Assembly (NCBI GenBank): GCA_023374025.1
Contig: SIJG01000025.1
Location: forward strand, 1,320,610 to 1,384,609
Direction of reading: 5' to 3'
From: Heterodera schachtii
Taxonomy: Eukaryota > Nematoda > Chromadorea > Rhabditida > Heteroderidae
DNA: 64,000 nucleotides
In this document: one piece after another, positions 22,737 through 31,861 of the stretch
Numbering within the stretch: position 1 is the stretch's first letter
Layout of the letters: every line of letters begins with the position of its first letter
Made by a program: the position numbers and the translations under genes
Notes under the pieces: generated by a model
What the model was told of the DNA's origin: nothing
Databases searched by the model: none
The model's input: only the letters and a program-made list of their open reading frames with translations

Positions 22737-23336
22737 GGGAGGACAACGCTCGACGACGCTTCGCAGGAGCTCAGCTGTTCGGAGCGGGAGACGTCATACG
22801 AGCGCTGGACCCTTTTGACATTATTTCGATCATTTATTTTAAATTCAAATTTATTTATACATTTCGCCAATTTTATATATTTTGTTTGTTTTGTCTTTCC
22901 ATTTTTGACACAATTTTCTACAACTTCGTCTTTGATCTTTTAAAATGATTTTATATTTTGTCTTCTCTTCTCGGCAATAAATTTATAAAAATCTATCGCT
23001 TCGGACCCTTTGAATTGAATTTGAGTTTTGGTTTAATTGTTTTTAGTCTGCTTTTCCCAAAAGAGCAGTACTATATCAAAAAAATTTTTCAATAGTGTAT
23101 AACGATTTTAAGTTTAATTTAATTCATTTTTATGCGTATTGTCATTATTCATTTTTTGCAAAAATATTTTTTGTCCAAATAAATAAATCTTGTTTATTTA
23201 ATGTTTTACTATTTTATTACATATATTGCAGCCATAATTATCAGGGAAATTATATTTTAATGTTTTGTAACTATTTTTAAATGTTAATTTTGCGAATTTT
23301 GCATTAAAATCCTCTTCTCCACCTGGTTTCAAATTT

Positions 23337-23478
23337 ATGGGTTTGATTGATCACATCGCAACTTTACGTTGGACGGACTAATTTTGCCTGGGCTGGCAAG
23401 CATTCACTGCTCACAATTACTCGAGAATGGAACCAATTTCATGTTCGAGAACGCTTTCCAACAATTCAAAAGCGGATA
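23337..23478 (+). pseudogene. Frameshifted third copy of orphan exon
   Basis: Matches 12347-12494, including the 4-bp GACG insertion, and differs from the open version at 8944-9088. Carried in duplication copy 2. Confidence 0.55.
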
Positions 23479-23714
23479 TTTTGATAATTACGTATTTTGT
23501 GAGCCCCTTAATTTTTAAGATTTAATTCATGAAATTTTTTGCGCTGAACCGAAACGAATCTTATTAGTTTTTTCAAAAATTTTCGAGACTGGCGGCTCAT
23601 AAAACATGGAAATAACAATATTTATTGGATGAAAAAGTTTTAATCAACGCATGAAAAACATTTTTGGGTTTTTAAAAATTTTGAGCCCATTAATACCCTC
23701 AAAATCAAATGGTC

Positions 23715-24543
23715 GAAATTAGGGCGTATTTCTTTTTCCACGTACTCAAAGTTCGACTTCCAATTCCCAATTTCTCTGCGATTTTAATGTCACCAATTTT
23801 CGGATTTCTTTCCTTGCTTTTGAAATATTGTTTCACCTTTTGTAATTATCCTCATTGGTATTATTATCTTAAATGAGAAATTTATGAAATTCGTATTATA
23901 AAAAATTGCTTACTTTTATTATATTTTGGAACCAATTCTTTTTTCCATCTCATAAATGTCCATTTAGAAATGCCCAATTCCTTCACAAATTCTTTTTGTT
24001 TACGTTGGCCATATAAACTTTTAAATTCATTAAATCGTTCAGTGAATTCTTTCTTTTTCTTTTCATAAAAACTGCTTTTCATCTTTTTATTTTATTTAAA
24101 TTTAATTCTTTTTTCCATTTGTATATTTTATGACGACCAACTCCTAATAATTTTCCAATTTTCGTCTCAATTTTGACTCTGTTTTTCTGTCGATATTTTC
24201 CTTTTTGCTTCAATTTTTCTTTAATTGCTTCAAATTTTCTAATTATTTCTCTTTTCTCTTGGTCATTTTGTTCCATTTTCATATTTTGATAACGTTTGAT
24301 AACATTTTGATTGGAATATTCGCTTATTTGACCAAATGGGTCTGTCCCCATTTCTTCACCCCTTTGATCAACTGCTGCTGTTTGTGCGTTCTTATTTGGC
24401 TCATTTTGCCCAATTTTAATTTCTTCATTTTTATTTTTGTCCCATTCTTCGCCAAATATTTCATTAAAATTTGGTCGTATTTTGCCGGATTTTATTTCAA
24501 AAACTATACAAAATATAATAAATATCAAATGGCATAAATTCAT
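23715..24543 (-). pseudogene. Secreted HTH family copy E, two frameshifts
   Basis: Exon 1 starts at 24543 with a signal peptide and GKIRPNFNEIFGEEWD; HTH repeat 1 (KIGKLLGVGRHKIYKWKKEL) is intact. A one-base loss in an A/T run near 24085 shifts the frame after NLNKIK. The second repeat continues in another frame (KEFVKELGISKWTFMRWKKEL). A further one-base loss near 23845 disrupts exon 2. Because both lesions are single bases, an assembly error is possible, but two independent breaks favour a pseudogene. Closest relative: copy C. Promoter box at 24667-24702. Confidence 0.7.
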
Positions 24544-24666
24544 TTTTACTATTAAGAATACTTTATAAAATATTACGAATAATTACTTCAATGAAATTAT
24601 TTTAAAAATTTTTTATTATCAATATTAATTTTATTATTGTTTCTCTTTAACAAATCTTAATCACCC

Positions 24667-24702
24667 TAAAATTTGCCACGTAATTCTGAGCAGAAATCAA
24701 TT
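24667..24702 (-). promoter_or_regulatory. Conserved upstream box, copy E
   Basis: AAATTTGCCACGTAATTCTG followed by AGCAGAAATCAATTTTTT on the plus strand, 124 bp before the copy E start. Confidence 0.45.
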
Positions 24703-24884
24703 TTTTACTTAATTTTAATTAAAAAATTTTTCAGAGAAATTAAATTAATGATAATTGAATATTTTTTCGTTTTAATAATATTAATTTTAAGATAATTAAA
24801 ATTATAAAATAAAATAAAATGCTACATAAAAATTAAGGAATTTATAATACAAGAAAAGAGCAAATACTTCTTACATTAGAAAAA

Positions 24885-25300
24885 TTGCAATGAGAAAAGC
24901 TGAAAATTTTGAACAAACTTAAGGCCAAAAGTACATCAGGGACTAGGTTTTCAAATATTTTTGGCCATAACTTTTTCGAAGTTTGAAGGCCTAGTAGACA
25001 ATAATTAGGGCTATCGAATAATATCAAAAGTACTTAATTGTTTTGGTTCTAAGAAAGTTTTAATCTGATTTTTGATGATCAAATTATTTTTTGTCTAATG
25101 AAAATTTTTTAGTTAAAATTGTTGAGATTTTTTATTTTTTTTGACATTTTTCGATAATCCTAAGTGTTTTCTTCTATCCTGCAAAATTTAAAACAATTCG
25201 GCTAAGTTTCAAAAAAGTTAGGGCCAAAAATATTTGAAAACCCAATTCCTGGTGTACTTTTAGCCATAAGTTTGACAAAATTGACGAAATTTTTAGGTTA
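24885..25300. mobile_element. MITE with inverted arms (GGCCAAAAATATTTGAAAAC)
   Basis: 24920-24975 and 25205-25260 are imperfect reverse complements, including AAAAGTACATCAGG/CCTGGTGTACTTTT. About 415 bp, AT-rich, non-coding. Confidence 0.6.
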
Positions 25301-25328
25301 ATATAGAATACATAGGACGATCGAAAGT

Positions 25329-25565
25329 AGAGAGCGGTATAGGCATAAAAAACCCAAAAAAAAAAAATCCGTAATCCGTATGAAAAAATTGTACGGATCA
25401 GGATCCGGACTACGGACTAGGCACACATACGGATTACGGACTTACGGAGTAAAAATCCGGAAAATCCGTACTCCGTAAAAATCCGTATCGGCCCAAAAGA
25501 ATACGGATTACGGACTACGGACCCGTAAAAATCCGTATACGGATCCGGTCCGTACCCGCTCTCTA
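25329..25565. mobile_element. Fold-back element of TCCGTA repeats
   Basis: The ends TAGAGAGCGGTA and TACCCGCTCTCTA are inverted. The body is almost entirely ATCCGTA/CGGATTACGGA-type short repeats able to pair with each other. No target duplication was recognised. Its end matches the one at about 880-892. Confidence 0.65.
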
Positions 25566-25603
25566 GTTTTAATTATTCCAAAGAATGAAATTTTGTATCC
25601 AAA

Positions 25604-26403
25604 TCATATTTTCGGTATTGATGCAAATTCCTTTTTCCATCTGATCAGAGTTGCACTTCCAATTTCTAATTTCTCTGCAATTTTTCGGTCACTAATTTTC
25701 TGATTTCTTTCATGGCTTTTGAAATATTGCTCCATTTTTTGTAATTTGTTCTCATTTGAGTATTTATTTTGTGCTTAAAAATATTAATTTAATTTAAAAT
25801 AAAAATTTCTCTTACTTTTATGACAATTTGGCACCAATTCTTTTTTCCATCTTATAAATGTTACTTTATTAATACCCAATTCCTTCGCAAATTCTTTCTG
25901 TTTACCTTTATATGACTTTTTAAATTCATCAAATCGTTCAATAAATTCTTTCTTTTTCTGCTCATAAAAAATCATTTTCTTTTTGTAATTTTTCTTTTTA
26001 TTTAAATTTAATTCTTTTTTCCATTTATATATTTTTTCGCGAGTTGCGCCTAATAATTTTCCAATTTTCCTCTCAATTTTGTTGTTCTCTTTCCATTGAT
26101 ATTTTCCTTTTTCTTTCAATTTTTCTTTAATTGCTTCAAATTTTTGAATTATTTTTCTTTTTTTTTTGATCATTTGGTTCATCATCCTTTTTTTGATCAC
26201 TTTTGATAACATTTTCATTGGAATATTCACTCATTTGATCAATTGATTCGACTCCATTTTCATTTTCTTCTCTTATTTCCTTCTCTTTCATTTTTGTCCC
26301 ATTCTTCGCCAAATATTTCATCAAAATTTGTTCGGATTTTGCCGGATTCAAACTTATAAATAATGCAAAATATAAAAAATATTTTAAGCCATAAACTATT
26401 CAT
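25604..26403 (-). pseudogene. Secreted HTH family copy F, two frameshifts
   Basis: The start at 26403 gives the D-type signal peptide (MNSLWLKIFFIFC). One frameshift follows the WDKNE segment (near 26285) and a second lies in an A-run near 26165. From there HTH repeats 1 and 2 (KIGKLLGATREKIYKWKKEL; KEFAKELGINKVTFIRWKKEL) and exon 2 (KIAEKLEIGSATLIRWKKEF) are open to the stop at 25604. D and F form one subfamily and B, C and E another, judged by the signal peptide and linker. Confidence 0.7.
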
Positions 26404-26498
26404 CTTTCTTTTGGAAATTCGTTTTATTGCATTAAATGAATTTGTTTAATATTTTTTCGCTTTTAATATTGATATCCATTTTATTATTATTACAAACA

Positions 26499-26536
26499 TT
26501 AAATTTGCCACGTAATTCCGAGCAATTAAATCAATT
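26499..26536 (-). promoter_or_regulatory. Conserved upstream box, copy F
   Basis: AAATTTGCCACGTAATTCCG...AAATCAATTTTTG on the plus strand, 97 bp before the copy F start, the same spacing as in copy D. Confidence 0.45.
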
Positions 26537-26694
26537 TTTGTACTCAATATTTAAAAAAAAAATTTCGCAAAAAAAAAAAAAATTACATACAGCTAAATAA
26601 AACAAATTGAAAATGAGAATTTAATTAATTCACTATAAAAATAAATGAAATTTCTAAAATTATATCTGAGTTGAGTATTTTTATAAAAAAGTCA

Positions 26695-27165
26695 TATATT
26701 AAAATTTTTTTCCTTTTTTAAGATTTGAATATCCAATTCCCAATTTCCCAGCAATTATTCCGTCCCTGATTTTTGGATTTGCTTCTTTAATTCCAAAACA
26801 TTTATCCACCTTTTTTAATTTATTGTCATTTCAAAACTTATTTTAAGCTTAAAAATACAAATTATTTACTTTGATGGTAATTTGGCATCAATTCTTTTTT
26901 CAATCTTCGAAATGTGTCTTCAAGATGACGGGTATCAAATTTTGCATTAACAAATCTTTACAAGAAGTAAAAATGTCCCTTAATTATGAAATTAAAATGG
27001 GCGAATTTCACAATATCATACAACAAACACATAATCAATTGACATAAGCTTCTTCAAAAAATCATTTTTCCGAAACTTAAGCGAATTTCTTTTTCCATCT
27101 GCGCAGTGTTTCACTAGCAATTTCCAATTGCTTCGCAATTATTTCGTCGTTAATTTGATGATGGG
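26695..27165 (-). pseudogene. HTH family remnants G
   Basis: Three degenerate pieces are readable on the minus strand. The end of exon 1 (EDTFRRLKKELMPNYHQSK) lies near 26870-26930. An exon-2 piece (KEANPKIRDGIIAGKLGIGY) lies at 26720-26850. A second exon-2 piece ending SETLRRWKKKFA before a stop lies at 27075-27165. No open gene remains. Confidence 0.55.
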
Positions 27166-27234
27166 TCGTTTCCTAAAAACTGCCAAATTGTAGAAAAATT
27201 TTAAAAAATCTAAAACCCATAAAATCGTATTTTG

Positions 27235-27785
27235 GCTCAATTCCAACCAAATTAATACTTCATGGTGTCATTCAATAGCTCAATGTCTTATCTATCAGAA
27301 TATTAATTTTCAAAGTTTTTAAAAAATAGTATAAAAAATTATGTAATTTCTTGCCATAACTTTTTTAAACAGCGTAAATTTTTTTGAAATTTGAATGAAT
27401 AATAGATTAAGTACTTTAATTTCTAAAAAAAAATTTATTGTAATTGTTTCTGAAAAAAGTTATTAGGCATTGAACAGGCAATATTTTGTTGCCACGGTCA
27501 TGCATATTTATTTATAAACATTTAAAATTCTAAAGTCCTTAAAATGCAATTGAGCCAAAATTAATTTATATATTCGATAGCCCTAAGAATTCTCTATTTA
27601 TCTTTAAAATTTCAATAAATTTCATTGAGTTTAAAAAGTTATGGCCAAAAAATTCTGTCTTAAGATTTTTTGAAATTTTGGGACCATATCTTTTTTTTAT
27701 AATTTTGTAAAAAATTACAAAATTGATAATCTGGTAGAGAACACCTAGAGCTATTGAATGACCCCAAGAATTACTATTATGAATT
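27235..27785. mobile_element. Interspersed MITE with TATGGCCATAACTTTT motifs
   Basis: The two halves are approximate reverse complements (GGCTCAATT..., TTCAATAGCTC, TATCAGAATATTAATTTT...). Related copies occur at about 46910-47060, 52740-53215 and 54900-55080, making this one of the commonest repeats in the window. Confidence 0.55.
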
Positions 27786-27913
27786 AAATGTATGGCAGGA
27801 AGAAATAGGCATAATTTTTTACAAATGTTTCATGTGGATTGGCGAATTTCTCACAATTTTTTTCCGAAATTGATCCCGATCCCGGCTTTTTTTTTTAAAA
27901 CAGACGGGATCGG

Positions 27914-28021
27914 GATCTCAATCGAACCAATTGATCAAATGAGCGAATATTCCAATCAGAATATTATTAAAAGTGACCAGATCACTAAAGAAGAACCAAA
28001 TGATCGACAAAAAGAAAAATA
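27914..28021 (+). pseudogene. HTH family linker fragment on plus strand (H)
   Basis: The frame EPIDQMSEYSNQNIIKSDQ followed by EEPNDRQKEK matches the linker of copies B, D and F but lies on the opposite strand and lacks the signal peptide and HTH repeats. Confidence 0.55.
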
Positions 28022-29073
28022 ATTCATAATTTGAAGCAATTAAGAAATTTTATGTAAAAAAGATTTGATAATTTTATTTGAAGTTTTGCAATCTAATTGA
28101 GAAAAAGCTTGCCTATCGAGTGATACGAAGAATGTAAAATTTGATTGTTTTACGTTTTGTAGAAAAAATAGCTAAAATGGCGGATTTTACTAAACGACCT
28201 AGAACGGGGAAAAATATTGTTTGTTTATTTTGAACATTATTATATATTATTGTTTTAGATAAATTAATAGAAAATTCTATTATCTCATGAATGAAAATCG
28301 TGCTGGGTCGATTTCTGAAGTAAAAAATATAAAAAAAAAATTATTTTTTCAATGACCAATAATTTCTTTTAGTGTATTCTACATTTTTTGCTTGTAGAAA
28401 CAAATATTATTAGATTAAAAAAAAACAAATTCGAACGAAGGATTTTAATCTGGCAAAAGTTTATTTTGGAGCGTTCTTTTAAAAACTGAGAAGAATAAAA
28501 TTATTGAATTCTTTTGGATTTTTATTTAATTGGTTTTGTTTTTGAAAGTTTGAAAGCTTGTTTAGTGGTAATGTGTTTTACGTTTTTATTAATTATAAAA
28601 TGAAAAATGAAAAAAATGTTAGCGATTTTGCGTTCGTTCCGACTCCAACCGAATGCGACCCCTGCGGCCATATCGCTGCTTTCCAGCTGAATGTGACGCT
28701 AACATAAAAGTGAGCTGAACTTCACTCATGGTTTAAGTGCAAAACCGTGAACACGGAGGGAAACGGCGCCGGCGAACAAATCGCAAGGGCACCAAAGCGA
28801 TGTTCCATTTTATAGTAAGTTTGGATATGTTTGTTTAATTATTAGATGGGATGAGCAATTGGAGAGGGAAGGCAGAGAAAGGGATACAAAAGGATACACT
28901 ATATCGGTTTACTCTCATTTCTTTCAAACAAAAGTGGTGAACTATTTCCTTAAAAATTAGTAACAGTGAAAAAACCAAATTTCAACAAATTTTTAAACAA
29001 AGATAATCATCATTTCGATAAATTGTTCAGCCTCATTTTGTATAACTCAATATTTGTTGGAATAAATGATGTG
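28022..29073 (+). other. Mostly AT-rich DNA with one possible exon
   Basis: At 28600-28710 an ATG opens a frame of ordinary composition that includes FVPTPTECDPCGHIAAFQLN, then stops after 36 residues. 28720-28805 is also GC-richer. This could be a relic or part of an unseen gene. The rest is AT-rich and featureless. Confidence 0.25.
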
Positions 29074-29081
29074 ATTTACAC

Positions 29082-29870
29082 CAGGGATGGCACGGAATTC
29101 CGATTTCCGATTTCCGACATTTTTGGGGTCGGAATTCCGATTTCCGATTTCCGAAAAAATTTTGGACCTCGGAATTCCGACTTCCGATTTCCGAAATTTT
29201 TGATAAAAAGTCGGAAATTTTCGGAATTTTTTTTTTGAATTTTTTTCAAAAAATTAACAATTTTTACAATTTTGGTTAATAAATTGCATTGAAATTTTCA
29301 AAAATTTCCCGGCGGCGCCTATCGGCACCGCCGCACCCTAAAAATCATATTTTTCTTGAGAAATTTTTGCCTCAAAATCGCTAAATTTAGTCATTTTTGG
29401 ACAAGATTTGTTAACAATTTGATTAAAAATTATAAAAAAATTTTCCCCGGCGGCGCCTATCGGCACCGCCGGACCTCGCCCGCCGTGTTTTCAAAAATTT
29501 TGAAAAAACGCGCCGCAAAAAAAAGGTAAAATTTTTGATGAAAATCATTGAATAATTTTTTAAGGCAAATATTTATTTAAATAGATCAAAAAAATTTTGA
29601 ACCACCTTTTACTTGGTTAAGAATTAAAAATTTAGCCTATTAAAATATTTAGAAATTTTTTTATTATATTTTATATTTTTTGAAAAATTTCCGATTTCCG
29701 ACTTCCGAATTCCGATTTCCGACGTTTTTGGGGTCGGAATTCCGATTTCCGACTTCCGAAAAATTTTTGGGACTCGGAAATCCGATTTCCGATTTCCGAA
29801 AAATTTTGGACCCCCGGAATTCCGATTTCCGATTTCCGAAAATTTTTGGGGCCTCGGAATGCCATCCCTG
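29082..29870. mobile_element. hAT-type element A (TCGGAATTCCGATT ends)
   Basis: 789 bp with inverted ends CAGGGATGGCA...TGCCATCCCTG. Both subterminal zones are arrays of TTCCGATTTCCGA short repeats. Interior cores lie at 29308-29340 and 29446-29476, the GC-rich palindrome repeated about 138 bp apart. The 8-bp ATTTACAC flanks it at 29074-29081 and 29871-29878. No transposase. Confidence 0.85.
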
Positions 29871-29878
29871 ATTTACAC

Positions 29879-30741
29879 CAGGGCTGTTGCAAGTTTCGCT
29901 TTTCGCCTTTCGCTTTTTCGCTTTATCGCTTTTTTTGGACCTTTCGCTTTCGCCTTTCGCTTTTTGGCTGAAAAGCGAAATAAAAGTACACCCCTAAACA
30001 TTGGGTTTTTAAAACAAACAATGGCATTTTCGTGGGAGAAAAAGCAAAAAATTAACAAATTTTTTACCAAATTTTTATTAAATAAAGTAAAATTTGCTTT
30101 GTTTATTCATCTGTAGTGTGGTGTAGTGCTTATGTTAGTGCATCAACCTAAACATTATTTTCTCTTTCATGAGTTCGATGCCGGTTGACGTTTTGTTTTT
30201 TTAATTTAATTTTTTAATTTTACATTTCGCCTGCCGCTGCCTATAGGCATCGCCGGGCCCAAAAATTCGAAATATTCAAAAAAATCCCTCAAAATTACAA
30301 AAATCTATCATTTTTTGGATAAATCTGGTTAGCAGATCCATCTAAATTTTCAAATTTTTTCATAAAAATTGACTCCAAAATCACAAAATTTGGATATTGT
30401 TTAGACAAAATTCTTTTAACAAATAAAATTTTGGTCATCCCCCGACCGGGGTCCCCTACCCCCGACAATTTAGCTCCCCCCCCCCCCCCCCCCGACCTGA
30501 CGATAAAAATGAAATAAAAAATAAAAGCAAATAAACAGAACAATTAACAAATAAGCATTAAAAGGTGAATTTTTGAGTCTTTCAATTTCATATAATTTTT
30601 GGGCAAAAAATTTCGCCTTTTCGCTTTTCGCCTTTTCGCTTTTTCGCTTTTTGGGGCATTTCGCTTTCGCCTTTTCGCTTTTTATTTTGGTTTCGCTTTT
30701 TTCGCTTTTCGCTTTTTATTTTTCTCTTTGCAACACCCCTG
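29879..30741. mobile_element. hAT-type element B (TTTCGCTTTTCG ends)
   Basis: 863 bp with ends CAGGGCTGTTGCAA...TTGCAACACCCCTG. Subterminal arrays of TTTCGCC/TTTCGCTTTT occur in the same orientation at both ends. A variant palindromic core is at 30230-30260. It abuts element A through one shared ATTTACAC, and another copy follows at 30742-30749. Non-autonomous. Confidence 0.85.
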
Positions 30742-30749
30742 ATTTACAC

Positions 30750-31861
30750 ATAGAAATTCAATCAAATCAAAGAACATGTAGTTTTACTTGAGAAAAAAAA
30801 ATGAAAAGTGATAGTGGAAGAACAATGTAGAGAAATAATTGCGAATCGCAATTAGAGTTAATGAGTCATTTCGTAAAAACACCACATTTTGAAGAAAGCT
30901 CAAAAAATTTCATTTTTGCTTTTAAATTGCTGTTGAAAGTGAAAAAATAGTTTTTCTATTATTAACCTTAACAAAATTTTTCGAATTTTAATATTTTAGA
31001 TGAAAACACTAATTGTAAGGCAATCCACTGACCAAAAGAAAGTAGATTAGTGTGATCCCAACAAAAACATGCTTAGAACCCCGGATTATATGGACAAAAT
31101 TTCACAAAGTGTAACATGGAGGCAAAAACCAAAAATTGTTAATATTAAGGAAAATAATTGTTTTCATTGAGAAAAAAAATAATTGTTCATAGGAAACTGA
31201 AATTTTCATTCTAAAAAACTAAGCAAAATAATATTTAGTTGGTTTTTAGGCTGAAATTGACGTTCAAAATAAATGAAAATCACGCCCTAAAAATCAGGGC
31301 TCTTTACTTTTATAACACAGTAATTTTTTATGTGGCACTTTTTACGAAAAAACCCATCCTTCACATTGGCATAAATTTTCAGCTTGGTTTTCAACATCCA
31401 TCATGGTAACATGTGATTTCGCAGAGTTTGGTTTTGTCAGTGAACTTAAATTTGTGGGTTTCCAAAATAAACATTTGTAATAAAAGGGACCGGATTTGTA
31501 TGGATTTCCATATATTTTTTGCACATTTATTTCGGCCTAAATTGTTGTAAATAGTTTAGCTTGGTTTGATGCTTTTAGGATGGCTTTTTATTTTATGAGG
31601 GCAATTTATGTGAATTCTTTAATTCATTTATTAAAATGATTTTTTTCTGACAAAAAATTTCATGGGTTAACGAAATTTTTTTCAAAAATTCAAACTAATT
31701 CCCAGAAATTACATAGTTCAGCGTTTTTTCGTCCTTATTATGCGATTTTTCCACCCATATTATAATCCATATTTTGGGTTTTGTCCATATATATCCGGGC
31801 CCCATTCAGACTATTAAGTTCACTGACGAAATCAACTGCTGACGAATTCACTGGAAACTGA
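30750..31861. other. Intergenic region 3' of the annexin gene
   Basis: No coding exon was found. There are short CCATAT-rich repeats near 31500 and 31740-31800, related in wording to the hAT element at 62532, but no clear element ends. Confidence 0.4.

Larger units (their letters stand above)
19440..24700. repeat. Segmental duplication, copy 2
   Basis: Duplicate of 10454-13660. The two copies agree through 19465-20110 and again from 21973 on. The extra 20111-21972 is bounded by a direct repeat of about 130 bp (19980-20110 and 21973-22100), the pattern left by insertion plus local duplication. Confidence 0.8.
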
